From: Erysipelothrix anatis
GTDB lineage: Bacteria; Bacillota_I; Bacilli_A; Erysipelotrichales; Erysipelotrichaceae
Reading direction: 5' to 3'
NCBI RefSeq assembly: GCF_009828745.1
Contig: NZ_WTSX01000012.1
Coordinates: forward strand, 1-64,000
Length of the DNA: 64,000 bases
Position numbers and translations under genes: made by a program. Below, one piece after another: positions 1 through 8,876 of the stretch (the first letter of the stretch is position 1; each line of letters opens with the position of its first letter). The notes beneath the pieces were generated by a model. The model searched no databases, was not told the DNA's origin, and saw only the letters and a list, made by a program, of their open reading frames with translations.

Positions 1-83
1 GGTCTTTTATTTTTCTATTTAATTGCTTATACTTCATATGGGAGCTCCTTTTAGTCGGGTGGGCTCCTTTTATTATACAAAAA

Positions 84-153
84 CAACCGCACCTTGGTGG
101 TGCGGTTGAGATTTGAATTTAGGAAAACTACTTTAAAAAGTAGTTTTTTTTTT
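84..153 (+). terminator. tandem hairpins ending the upstream unit
   Basis: Two hairpins follow each other. The first has a perfect 10-bp GC-rich stem (84-93 with 99-108) but no T-tract. The second has an 11-bp stem (124-134 with 137-147) running into about ten T residues, a good intrinsic terminator. They presumably end a transcript entering from outside the window. Nothing coding is visible in positions 1-215. A weaker GGAGC/GCTCC pairing at about 41-68, followed by T residues, may be a third. Confidence 0.75.
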
Positions 154-215
154 AGATTATACGGCTTTATGAGTGGTTTTTGGTTCAAACGTTATAACAT
201 TTCGCAAAGAAAGCC

Positions 216-244
216 TTTACAAAGATTATAATGTTAGATATAAT
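216..244 (+). promoter_or_regulatory. sigma-A promoter of the PTS EIIC unit
   Basis: TTTACA (216-221), a 17-nt spacer and a perfect TATAAT (239-244). The transcript would have a leader of about 70 nt. That leader contains the inverted repeat GTACCT/AGGTAC (258-263 and 280-285), a possible operator or hairpin. Confidence 0.7.
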
Positions 245-320
245 ATGACTGTAATTCGTACCTACAACTTTTATAATGAAGGTACAAGGACATCGTAGGA
301 GATGTTAAGAGGAGGAAGTT

Positions 321-1694
321 ATGGAAGGAATTATCCAGTTTTTTGAGGACAAGTTAGTCCCAATTGCTGCTAAGATTGGTAATCAGCGTCACCTGATTGC
401 AATCCGTGATGCGTTTGCTGCATTGATGCCACTTGTTATGGCTGGTGCTGTTGCATTACTATTGAATAACGTTGTATTCAGCCCAACTGGCTTATTGTCA
501 ACTTTTGTTGGCGGGTCAGCTGAATCCGGGTTCTTCAAGTTTACAGGGGAATATATTTCACCAATTCTTGCAACTATGGATGCAGGAACACTCTCAATTC
601 TAGGTTTAGCACTCGCATTCGCAATTGCTTACCTACGTGCACAAAATGAAGGACAAGATGCTCTTGTCACAGGTACAATTTCAATTGGATCATTTATCAT
701 CTTAGGTGCTTTAGGACGTAAGAACCAAATGATCGCCCCTTGGATTGGTCACTACTTGGGAAGTCAAGGAGTCTTCGTTGCCTTAATTGTTGGACTTATC
801 GTTCCTGCAATTTACTTCGCAATTGTTAACCGCAACCTTACAATTAAAATGCCGGATACAGTCCCACCTGCAGTATCACGTGGATTTACAGGAATCATTC
901 CTGGTACAGTTGTATTGTTCTTATTTGCTGCAGTTAAATTTGCAATTACTAAAGTCCAATGGTCTGGATTAGAACAAATGTTTGGAGAGGCTGCTGCAAA
1001 CCCAAATATCTTCATGCTCTTTGAAGTATATATTGCGAAACCATTTGCATCAATTTCACAAGGTCCAACATTGATCTTAATTATTACAATTCTTGTTCCA
1101 ATTCTATGGTTCTTTGGATTACACGGTGCTAACTTATTGGCTCCAGTTATGAGTCCAATCTATGGAAACTTACAAAACCACAACTTACAAGCTTATGCTC
1201 AAGGTGTTAGAGATGTTGGATTTGACCCTCTCGGACAAAATACTTTAGCATACTGGGTAAGTGGTTCATGGGATGCATATGTATGGCACGGAGGATCGGG
1301 AGCAACACTTCCACTAATCCTTGCAATCTTACTCTTCTCAAAATTACGTGATCAAAAAGAGGTTGCGCGTTTATCACTCGCTCCTGGTATCTTTATGATT
1401 AACGAACCTGTTCTATTCGGTATTCCTATCGTCTTGAACCCAATTTACATTATCCCATTTGTATTGAACCAACCAGTTCTTGCAATGATCGGATATTATG
1501 CTTCAATTTCAGGATTTGCTGGTCCTATCGTTAACTCGATTCCTTGGACAACACCTCCAGTATTGAATGCATTATTAGCTACAAACTTCAGCATTGGTGC
1601 TGGTATTATCGCAGCAGTTAACTTTGCTATCGCATTTGCATTCTACGTACCATTCGTATTTGTTGCAAACCGCGCAGAAGGTATTGAAGCATAG
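321..1694 (+). CDS. PTS transporter subunit EIIC, lactose/cellobiose family
   Basis: This is the membrane channel of a phosphotransferase sugar uptake system. The 457 residues form about ten hydrophobic segments. They carry the EIIC-family signature around residues 355-365 (MINEPVLFGIP), typical of CelB/ChbC-type (Lac family) permeases that import beta-glucosides, cellobiose or chitobiose. GGAGG lies 5 nt before the ATG. No EIIA or EIIB gene is present nearby, so its phosphoryl donor must be encoded elsewhere. The nearby chbG-like deacetylase and UTRA-type regulator suggest an amino-sugar or beta-disaccharide substrate, but that is inference. A 12-bp hairpin separates it from the next gene. 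Confidence 0.88.
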   Translation: MEGIIQFFEDKLVPIAAKIGNQRHLIAIRDAFAALMPLVMAGAVALLLNNVVFSPTGLLSTFVGGSAESGFFKFTGEYISPILATMDAGTLSILGLALAFAIAYLRAQNEGQDALVTGTISIGSFIILGALGRKNQMIAPWIGHYLGSQGVFVALIVGLIVPAIYFAIVNRNLTIKMPDTVPPAVSRGFTGIIPGTVVLFLFAAVKFAITKVQWSGLEQMFGEAAANPNIFMLFEVYIAKPFASISQGPTLILIITILVPILWFFGLHGANLLAPVMSPIYGNLQNHNLQAYAQGVRDVGFDPLGQNTLAYWVSGSWDAYVWHGGSGATLPLILAILLFSKLRDQKEVARLSLAPGIFMINEPVLFGIPIVLNPIYIIPFVLNQPVLAMIGYYASISGFAGPIVNSIPWTTPPVLNALLATNFSIGAGIIAAVNFAIAFAFYVPFVFVANRAEGIEA

Positions 1695-1727
1695 ATTAGA
1701 CGTCTTTCTTAATAGAAATATATTCGG

Positions 1728-1758
1728 AAGTCCTGTATAATCTATTTATACAGGACTT
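1728..1758 (+). promoter_or_regulatory. 12-bp intergenic stem-loop
   Basis: A perfect 12-bp stem (1728-1739 with 1747-1758) with a 7-nt loop lies between the EIIC gene and the DUF3284 gene. No T-tract follows, so it looks more like an RNA processing or stability element than a terminator. It probably lets EIIC and the downstream genes be made at different levels. Confidence 0.5.
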
Positions 1759-1777
1759 ATCTATTGAAGGAGCACAC

Positions 1778-2212
1778 ATGATTAAAGAAACGATTTACAT
1801 TGAGAAACCTATTGAAGAAGTATGGAATTTTATCGAACTTGAATTTGCGAAGGTCTTTAAAACAAGTCCATCAAAATTACTTGGTAAAACAATTGAAGCG
1901 GAAACCATGAATTTTACTGGTAAAGTCATTGCCATTCGTCAAGAGGTCACAATTCAAGAAAAACCACACCGTTTGATTATTCAGTCTGAGTCAGGTCGTG
2001 ATCTGGTTGAGACGGAGTACATTCTTGAAACGGATGAAGCTGGAACAGGTACTTACCTTACTGCAAGCGAAAGTGGTAAAGGTAAAAAAAGTACGTTGCG
2101 ATCGCTAAACTACAGTCTCATGTCACTACCAATTTTACGTGGTAGCGCAAAGAAGAAAGTGAGAGCTCGTATCGAAGGTATTAAAATGTTAGTAGAGGGG
2201 GAGGCAGAGTAA
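1778..2212 (+). CDS. DUF3284 (SRPBCC-fold-like) protein
   Basis: A 144-residue soluble protein resembling DUF3284 proteins, which are often encoded beside cellobiose-type PTS genes. The N-terminus (KETIYIEKPIEEVWNFI) looks like the first strand and helix of an SRPBCC/START-like ligand-binding fold, and the C-terminus is basic. No catalytic motif can be named. It is preceded by AAGGAG and followed after 1 nt by a 74-codon gene, so the two are co-translated. The function is unknown; the position after EIIC suggests a link with the same sugar pathway. Confidence 0.7.
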   Translation: MIKETIYIEKPIEEVWNFIELEFAKVFKTSPSKLLGKTIEAETMNFTGKVIAIRQEVTIQEKPHRLIIQSESGRDLVETEYILETDEAGTGTYLTASESGKGKKSTLRSLNYSLMSLPILRGSAKKKVRARIEGIKMLVEGEAE

Positions 2213-2213
2213 T

Positions 2214-2438
2214 ATGATTCAAATTTCAAGTCCATTAAAACGTGATTTTATTAAAGGTTTATTTGAGGATTACGAAGTCGAAGGCTTTGTATATACACTC
2301 GAAAAAGAACAAGGGATTAAATTGATTTATTCAGTAAATAAACCAGATCAAATGGATCGGGCAATACGTTTATTTAAAGATCGTATCAAAGAATCAGACT
2401 TAGGACGAACATTGTTCTTCCAAGTTGTTGAAATATAA
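2214..2438 (+). CDS. hypothetical small protein, 74 aa
   Basis: I do not recognise the family. It is a short, charged, soluble protein with alternating beta-like and helical stretches and no membrane segment or cysteine. The ATG lies one base after the stop of the DUF3284 gene, with GGGGGAGG just upstream, so translational coupling is likely. It is the last gene of the EIIC unit, and a strong bidirectional terminator follows directly. Confidence 0.65.
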   Translation: MIQISSPLKRDFIKGLFEDYEVEGFVYTLEKEQGIKLIYSVNKPDQMDRAIRLFKDRIKESDLGRTLFFQVVEI

Positions 2439-2483
2439 AAAAGAACTTCACTGAGGATTTATCATCCGGTGAAGTTCTTTTTT
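2437..2483. terminator. bidirectional terminator
   Basis: A long stem (about 2437-2451 with 2469-2483) has A-rich and T-rich flanks on both strands. It serves the EIIC unit on the plus strand and the GntR gene on the minus strand, and it overlaps the GntR stop codon. Confidence 0.85.
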
Positions 2484-3192
2484 ATAGATTGGACAGTTTT
2501 AAGAATTTGGTATATTTATAATGGTGAATATCAATGGAGTAGTCAAAAATTTCTCCTGTTTTGAACATCGATTTGTTGGTCGAAATTAACGCTGGGTCAC
2601 CTTCTTGCAAACCCAGAAGATGTGCATCACGAAGATTGAGTGGTGCTGCTTCAATAACACGGTCTACATATCCTATTTGCCGATTCAAACCATTACGAAT
2701 GTAATCATAAATGGAGTCATTAATGATATCTTCATTTAGAAACGGAATGTATTGCTTGTTATAGTATGAATATTCAACAACCCATCGTTTACCGTCAATG
2801 ATTCGAAGTCGATTAATGTAATACAATTCTGTACCAACCGCACAGTTCATAATTTCTGCGAGAGATTCAGTTGCGGTGGTCTCATTGAATTCAATGATTT
2901 GTGATTCAATGGTACTGTTTTGAAAATCAGCGGTTAAGCCACGAAAATTTTCTAAATTAATGATTGAATTATCTTGTTGTGCGATATTACGAATAAACAT
3001 ACCGCTTCCTTGAACCGCCATAATATATCCACGTTTTACAAGTGTATCAACTGCTTTGCGAATTGTATTGCGGCTCACGTTGAATTCTTTACCCAACTCT
3101 TCCTCAGTAGGAAGTTTATTGCCATCGCTATAATAACCACTTAATATACGTTGTTCTATGTCGGAACTAATACTCTGATATTTATGTGTCAT
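2482..3192 (-). CDS. GntR-family regulator with UTRA domain
   Basis: A transcriptional repressor or activator of the HutC/FarR-type GntR group. Residues about 5-70 form the winged helix (LPTEEELGKEFNVSRNTIR), and about 80-235 form the UTRA effector domain that usually binds a sugar phosphate. The start is placed at the ATG at 3192 because GGGG lies 6 nt upstream. An in-frame GTG at 3204 and an ATG at 3198 are possible but lack a ribosome site. It is encoded head-to-tail after chbG and convergent to the EIIC unit, which it likely controls together with chbG. That target assignment is inference. Confidence 0.85.
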   Translation of the reverse strand: MTHKYQSISSDIEQRILSGYYSDGNKLPTEEELGKEFNVSRNTIRKAVDTLVKRGYIMAVQGSGMFIRNIAQQDNSIINLENFRGLTADFQNSTIESQIIEFNETTATESLAEIMNCAVGTELYYINRLRIIDGKRWVVEYSYYNKQYIPFLNEDIINDSIYDYIRNGLNRQIGYVDRVIEAAPLNLRDAHLLGLQEGDPALISTNKSMFKTGEIFDYSIDIHHYKYTKFLKLSNL

Positions 3193-3224
3193 AGTCATCC
3201 CCACGTGTCGTTGTAATCTCTTAC

Positions 3225-3253
3225 ATTATAACAAAAAAAAGGCTTAAACTCAA
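3225..3253 (-). promoter_or_regulatory. promoter of the GntR gene, inside the chbG terminator
   Basis: Read on the minus strand: TTGAGT (3253-3248), a 17-nt spacer and TATAAT (3230-3225). The -35 box lies in the loop and stem of the chbG terminator hairpin, so terminator and promoter overlap. Confidence 0.55.
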
Positions 3254-3263
3254 TGTTTAAGCC
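3233..3263 (-). terminator. terminator of chbG
   Basis: A perfect 9-bp stem (3255-3263 with 3241-3249) and a 5-nt loop, followed on the minus strand by eight T residues (3240-3233). The stem overlaps the chbG stop codon. Confidence 0.8.
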
Positions 3264-3973
3264 GTAATATCACGGTAAGTGATTAATTCAATGTTATGTT
3301 TGTTAACTAAGTCTTTTAGCGCTTGGCTGGTAAGTATTTCTAATTCGACTTGACGCCATGAAGTATAACTTGAAATTGATTCAAGATAGTCATCAACATA
3401 GGCAGGGTGAGTCATAACATCGACACATGCTGCTTTATCGGATTCGAAGAGTTCTTTAAAATAATCAAGTGATACTCCTTCTTTATAGAAAGCCCCATCA
3501 ACTAAGACTTCGGTGGGAAGGTTTAAACGTTCTGATCGGTAAGGAACATTATGTTTCTTTGCAAGCCGAACAACGACATCGTTAATTTTTGGATGCATAT
3601 GAACGTGATGGTGGGAGTCGAGATGCGTAATATCTAAGTGTTGTTTGATTGATTCAATTTGAGCATCCCATTCTGCAAAGAGTTCTTCATGGTCAATTGC
3701 ATCATCGATAGTATTAATTGTATATTTAAACTTGCCGGTTTCGTCTACGAGGGTTTTGTGTGAATCCAAGATGGGACGACCTGTAGTCAAGACCATATGT
3801 ACACCAACACCGAGTGATGGGTTTTCCTTTGCAAGTTGAATCGCTTCTTGAGTGTATTTCGTTGTTGCCATAAGTGTTGTGGATGTAAGGACTCCGTTCT
3901 TGTGACATTCAATAATGGCACGGTTTCCGCCTGAAGTTAATCCAAAATCATCCGCATTAATAATTACTTTCAT
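3257..3973 (-). CDS. chbG: ChbG/YdjC-like carbohydrate deacetylase
   Basis: A predicted metal-dependent deacetylase of the YdjC/ChbG family, which removes an acetyl group from diacetylchitobiose-type oligosaccharides (phosphates) so they can be catabolised. Visible metal ligands are the N-terminal NADDFG (residues 6-11), the HLDSHHHVHMHP cluster (about 117-128), and MTHPA further on. The length of 238 aa is normal. The ATG is preceded by AGGAGG. A minus-strand extended -10 (TGGTATAAT, 4002-3994) drives it. The neighbouring Lac-type EIIC and UTRA regulator support a chitobiose or related sugar pathway. The exact substrate cannot be read from the sequence. Confidence 0.85.
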   Translation of the reverse strand: MKVIINADDFGLTSGGNRAIIECHKNGVLTSTTLMATTKYTQEAIQLAKENPSLGVGVHMVLTTGRPILDSHKTLVDETGKFKYTINTIDDAIDHEELFAEWDAQIESIKQHLDITHLDSHHHVHMHPKINDVVVRLAKKHNVPYRSERLNLPTEVLVDGAFYKEGVSLDYFKELFESDKAACVDVMTHPAYVDDYLESISSYTSWRQVELEILTSQALKDLVNKHNIELITYRDITA

Positions 3974-4033
3974 TGTGGTATCCTCCTAGTAAAATTATAC
4001 CATGTTTGTTATGATGTTTGAGGAGGTATTTCA

Positions 4034-4516
4034 ATGAAAAATACAATCAAATTTACAATGGAAAATGGCAAAACAATGATTGCTGAACTTTATCCTGAAA
4101 TTGCACCGAAAACGGTTGCAAACTTTACAAAACTTGTTGAAGATAAATTTTATGATGGTTTAATCTTCCACCGTGTTATTCCAGGATTTATGATTCAAGG
4201 TGGCGACCCTGATGGAACAGGTATGGGTGGCCCTGGTTATTCAATTGACGGCGAATTTACATCAAATGGATTTAAAAATGAGTTGAAACATACTCTTGGC
4301 GTACTTTCAATGGCACGTGCAATGGATCCAAATAGTGCAGGAAGTCAGTTTTTCATCATGGCAGCAGATTCTCCACATTTAGATGGTCAATATGCTTCTT
4401 TTGGAAAAGTAATCGAAGGTCTTGATACAATTCAAGAAATCGTATCTGTAAGTCGTAATCGTAACGATCGTCCCGATACAGATCAACGCATCGCTACAGT
4501 AGAATTTATCGATTAA
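4034..4516 (+). CDS. cyclophilin-type peptidyl-prolyl isomerase
   Basis: A cytoplasmic peptidyl-prolyl cis-trans isomerase that assists protein folding. The 160 residues have no signal peptide. The cyclophilin core is complete, with FHRVIPGFMIQGGDP (catalytic Arg about residue 47), the GSQFFIM strand and a C-terminal FGKVIEG. GAGGAGG precedes the ATG. The gene is divergent from chbG and has its own terminator. It is comparable to small bacterial PpiB proteins; the substrate is unknown. Confidence 0.93.
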   Translation: MKNTIKFTMENGKTMIAELYPEIAPKTVANFTKLVEDKFYDGLIFHRVIPGFMIQGGDPDGTGMGGPGYSIDGEFTSNGFKNELKHTLGVLSMARAMDPNSAGSQFFIMAADSPHLDGQYASFGKVIEGLDTIQEIVSVSRNRNDRPDTDQRIATVEFID

Positions 4517-4542
4517 AAAAACAACCACACGGTTGTTTTTTT
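4515..4542. terminator. bidirectional terminator
   Basis: A 12-bp stem (4515-4526 with 4531-4542) with the tetraloop ACAC and A- and T-rich arms. It is shared by the cyclophilin gene and the convergent M24 peptidase gene. Confidence 0.85.
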
Positions 4543-4551
4543 ATATATTCG

Positions 4552-5589
4552 CTAGATTCGTGTGAGTTCTTTGCTGAAGTGATTCATAACATGGACTCCG
4601 TCTGCTGTAACATGAACGAGATCTTCTATTCGAATGCCACCAATTCCTGGAAGATAGATACCAGGTTCAATGGAGAAACACATACCGACATCAACGATTT
4701 TTTGATTGGTTTCGGAAACATCAAGATTTTCATGAGCTTCAGTTCCAATACCGTGACCGGTACGATGAATGAAGTATTCGCCATAACCCGCTTTGGTAAT
4801 CACATCTCGAGCAGCTTTATCAATGCTTGCTAATGTAACCCCTGGTTTAACAGCGGCAATGGCTGCTTCATTAGCTTGACGTACAATTTCATAAATGGGT
4901 TCAAGCTCTTTATTAGTTCCAACAAAGAAGCATCGGGTCATGTCTGATGCATAGCCTTCGTAGAATCCACCCATATCGACAAGAACCACATCGCCGTTTT
5001 GTAGAACTCGGTCTGTTGGAATCCCGTGAGGGTCTGCGATATTTTGAGTAAAAATAACAATCGGTTCAAAGCTGGGTCCCTGAAGTGGCGCAGTACTTTG
5101 TTTCGTTCGAACTATCTCAGCGAGTTCTCGCTCAGTCATTCCTACTTTAATTAAGTCGCGCATTTCGGTCATAATACGGTCATTGTGATGTGATGCAGTC
5201 TCAAGAAGCGCTAACTCATGAGCATCTTTGATCGTACGAATTTGTTCGAGAAGCGGTGATGCATTTACTAATGTATGGGTAGTGATGAATGGTATGACGA
5301 AACGTGCAGGCCAATTTCCATCAATTGCAAGTGGTCCTGATTCTAAATAAGATCCAAGAATACCAATCGAGTCCTCGGAATCACTGAATTGAACAGTTTG
5401 CAAATCATCAGGAGCTTCAAAAAGTTTGTTTAAGAAAAGTGTCGGAGCACCTGTTTTTTTAACAAGAAGTGCAATCATACGTTCTCCAACATCAAAACGG
5501 TGTCCGGTGTAATAATAGAGCATTGCTGGATCAGATATAATCAATTGCTTAACATCCATAATAGCTTGTAATTTTTGTATACGGTTCAT
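4552..5589 (-). CDS. M24-family Xaa-Pro peptidase
   Basis: A dimetal aminopeptidase of the prolidase/PepQ type, which cleaves dipeptides or the N-terminal residue before proline. The N-terminal creatinase-like domain covers about 1-120. The pita-bread catalytic domain follows, with all five metal ligands visible: two Asp in VDMGGFYEGYASDMTR, His in HRTGHGIG, Glu in FSIEPGIY and Glu in GGIRIED. The start is set at the ATG at 5589, where AAAGGAG sits at the right distance. An upstream extension of 14 codons has no ribosome site. The length of 345 aa is typical. Confidence 0.9.
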   Translation of the reverse strand: MNRIQKLQAIMDVKQLIISDPAMLYYYTGHRFDVGERMIALLVKKTGAPTLFLNKLFEAPDDLQTVQFSDSEDSIGILGSYLESGPLAIDGNWPARFVIPFITTHTLVNASPLLEQIRTIKDAHELALLETASHHNDRIMTEMRDLIKVGMTERELAEIVRTKQSTAPLQGPSFEPIVIFTQNIADPHGIPTDRVLQNGDVVLVDMGGFYEGYASDMTRCFFVGTNKELEPIYEIVRQANEAAIAAVKPGVTLASIDKAARDVITKAGYGEYFIHRTGHGIGTEAHENLDVSETNQKIVDVGMCFSIEPGIYLPGIGGIRIEDLVHVTADGVHVMNHFSKELTRI

Positions 5590-5684
5590 AATTAATCTCC
5601 TTTGCACTATTATAGGCACTTGAGTATCCAAAATGCAATGTCCTAAAGCCTATGCTATACTAAATATGAAAGGACGCTGATATT

Positions 5685-6038
5685 ATGGAAAATCAAATGA
5701 ATCAACTTATTATTATGAATAAAAACCCGGCAGATGCTTCATTACAAATTGTGATTCCACCGTTTCGTCCAATCAATTTATTCGAACTAGAAGATGATTT
5801 CGAATCGGTAACGCATGAAATTCAACGAAATATTTTTGATCAAAAACTTGCTAATTACATTATTGATTTTGTAACAGCATTTCGGGATGCAATGGAAGAA
5901 GCGGATGTTTTGCCTATCGTAGAATTCTTCTTAACGGGAGATGAAACGGCAATGAATCCCGAACAAATTAAATCGATTTTTGAAACAATTAAAGAGTTTG
6001 TCGAACTCGTCAATAATGAAGAACGCCTTATGCATTAA
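5685..6038 (+). CDS. hypothetical protein, 117 aa
   Basis: I do not recognise this protein. It is acidic, soluble and probably mostly helical, without cysteines or a membrane span. AAAGGACG lies upstream of the ATG. It stands alone between two oppositely oriented genes and has its own terminator. Codon use looks like that of its neighbours, so it is probably a real gene. Confidence 0.6.
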   Translation: MENQMNQLIIMNKNPADASLQIVIPPFRPINLFELEDDFESVTHEIQRNIFDQKLANYIIDFVTAFRDAMEEADVLPIVEFFLTGDETAMNPEQIKSIFETIKEFVELVNNEERLMH

Positions 6039-6074
6039 AAAAAGCCCGAACGGAAGATGTTTGGGCTTTTTTTT
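6037..6074. terminator. bidirectional terminator
   Basis: Stem GCCCGAAC with GTTTGGGC (one G-T pair), flanked by runs of A and T, between the convergent 117-aa gene and the DUF2721 gene. Confidence 0.8.
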
Positions 6075-6082
6075 GTAGGGAT

Positions 6083-6499
6083 TTAGTCTTCATTGACCTG
6101 AACGGTCAGATCATCAAGCTGCATTGTGAGCGCATCTATTGAAATGCTGAGCTCTTTTAGCAAAAAAACTAAAGAAAATAATAATAAAACTAGACTTGTT
6201 AAAAACAGAATTCCCGATAAATAAGGGATGTAAAGCATTGAAGTAATCATACTTAAGACCGCAAATGCAAAACTTGTCGCTCCGCACTGTTGCATGCGTT
6301 TGATAATTTTCATGCGATATTGCAAGTTCAGTATTTGATTCAAGTTTTCTGCTTTGGGGTACTCTTTATGCCGGTCGTAGAGTTGTCTGATTAAATCCGC
6401 CAAAACGACAAAACGATTCGTGTATGCGAGCATTAATAAAGAAATTGCAGGAAAGACCAAAGCGGGCGTCGTCAATGCAAAATCAAATGTGAAACTCAT
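6083..6499 (-). CDS. DUF2721-family membrane protein
   Basis: A small membrane protein of 138 residues that fits the DUF2721 pattern: the conserved start TTPALVFPAISLLMLAYTNRF forms the first span, a basic cytoplasmic loop follows, and two further hydrophobic segments precede an acidic tail. The function is unknown. The start at 6499 is chosen because AAGGAG lies just upstream and the family begins there. A 21-codon upstream extension is unlikely. It is divergent from lplA. Confidence 0.75.
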   Translation of the reverse strand: MSFTFDFALTTPALVFPAISLLMLAYTNRFVVLADLIRQLYDRHKEYPKAENLNQILNLQYRMKIIKRMQQCGATSFAFAVLSMITSMLYIPYLSGILFLTSLVLLLFSLVFLLKELSISIDALTMQLDDLTVQVNED

Positions 6500-6567
6500 A
6501 ATAAATTCTCCTTCTAGATTGTCCAAATCATAACAAATGAAAAGGCTGTAAAACCCCATCACTTTAG

Positions 6568-6596
6568 TTGAATTATAACGGATTAGGGCTTAGAAT
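6568..6596 (+). promoter_or_regulatory. promoter of lplA
   Basis: TTGAAT (6568-6573), a 17-nt spacer and TAGAAT (6591-6596), 35 nt before the lplA start. Confidence 0.55.
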
Positions 6597-6630
6597 AATA
6601 GAGCAGTGAGACAGAGAGTGAGGTATTACA

Positions 6631-7617
6631 ATGAGATATTTGAAGAATCCTTCGACCAATCCATATTTCAATTTAGCGTTGGATGAATATGCGATGAAGC
6701 ATATAGATTGTGATGAAGATTTCTTTTTTTTGTGGCAAAATGAGCCTTCTGTAATTATTGGTAAAAACCAAAATACAGCTGAGGAAATTAACCAAAAATT
6801 TATCGATGAAAAAGGGATAAAAGTAGCGCGCCGTGTTTCTGGTGGTGGTGCTGTGTATCACGATATCGGTAATTTGAACTTTACGTTTGTCATCAATGTC
6901 GACGATCCAGGCAAAGTTAACTATAAAAAGTTTGTTCAACCTGTGATTGACGCGCTTGCAAGTATGGGTGTAACAGCCGAAGCATCAGGAAGAAATGATA
7001 TTCTTGTTGATGGTCTAAAAATATCAGGAAATGCGCAACGTATGGCGAATGGCAAACTTATGCATCATGGCACGCTTATGTTTGATGTGGATGTTGAAAC
7101 ATTGGTTGAAGCGTTAAATGTTGATCCCGATAAAATTACTTCGAATGGCGTAAAATCTGTTCGTTCACGTGTTACCAATATTAAGGAGCATCTCCCTGAG
7201 GGTACGACACTCCAACAATTTTGGGATGCATTACAATTTTACTTATCGAATGAAGGAAAAGATGAAGAAATTATTCTGACGAACGAAGATATAGCGAAGA
7301 TTGAATACGAAGCAGTGAATCGCTTTGGAACTTGGGATTGGATTTATGGTGCATCACCAGAGTTTAATCTTAAAAATAGCAAACGATTCCCAGGTGGACG
7401 TATTGAGGTCTTGATGCACGTAACAGATGGACGTATTGATTCCGTTCGATTTATTGGTGACTACCTTGGAATTGAAGATGTTGAAGCAATTGAACAAAGA
7501 ATGCAAGGCACACGATTCAATCGTGCTGATGTAACGGCAGTCTTTGAACAATTTACACTCAATAAATACTTCGGCACTATTACTCTTGACGAAATACTTT
7601 CGGTAATGTTCGATTAA
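6631..7617 (+). CDS. lplA: lipoate-protein ligase
   Basis: It activates free lipoate with ATP and transfers it to the lysine of lipoyl domains such as those of the E2 subunit encoded downstream. The 328 residues show the ligase core (RRVSGGGAVYHDIGNLNFTF around residue 70 and KISGNAQR around 130) plus the C-terminal accessory domain of about 80-90 residues found in LplA. It sits directly before the pyruvate dehydrogenase operon, which supplies its main substrate. No lipoate synthesis gene is in the window, so scavenging of external lipoate is the likely route. Confidence 0.93.
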   Translation: MRYLKNPSTNPYFNLALDEYAMKHIDCDEDFFFLWQNEPSVIIGKNQNTAEEINQKFIDEKGIKVARRVSGGGAVYHDIGNLNFTFVINVDDPGKVNYKKFVQPVIDALASMGVTAEASGRNDILVDGLKISGNAQRMANGKLMHHGTLMFDVDVETLVEALNVDPDKITSNGVKSVRSRVTNIKEHLPEGTTLQQFWDALQFYLSNEGKDEEIILTNEDIAKIEYEAVNRFGTWDWIYGASPEFNLKNSKRFPGGRIEVLMHVTDGRIDSVRFIGDYLGIEDVEAIEQRMQGTRFNRADVTAVFEQFTLNKYFGTITLDEILSVMFD

Positions 7618-7671
7618 TTGTGAGAAACACACCACATTTAACAAATATTCACAGTAAATACATTATTATCG

Positions 7672-7700
7672 TTGAATGAAACAAGCTTACATGGTACATT
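7672..7700 (+). promoter_or_regulatory. promoter of the pyruvate dehydrogenase operon
   Basis: TTGAAT (7672-7677), a 17-nt spacer and TACATT (7695-7700) with an extended TGG immediately before it. A small CTAGG/CCTAG hairpin lies in the leader. Confidence 0.5.
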
Positions 7701-7733
7701 TAATATGTATTGCTAGGCACTAAGACCTAGTAA

Positions 7734-8875
<1,142 letters not shown>

Positions 8876-8876
<1 letters not shown>

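Noticed and set aside
1-80. Possible coding remnant or RNA gene at the left edge
   Set aside because: No open frame of note and no conserved RNA motif. Only weak hairpins are visible; it is probably the 3' untranslated end of a neighbour.
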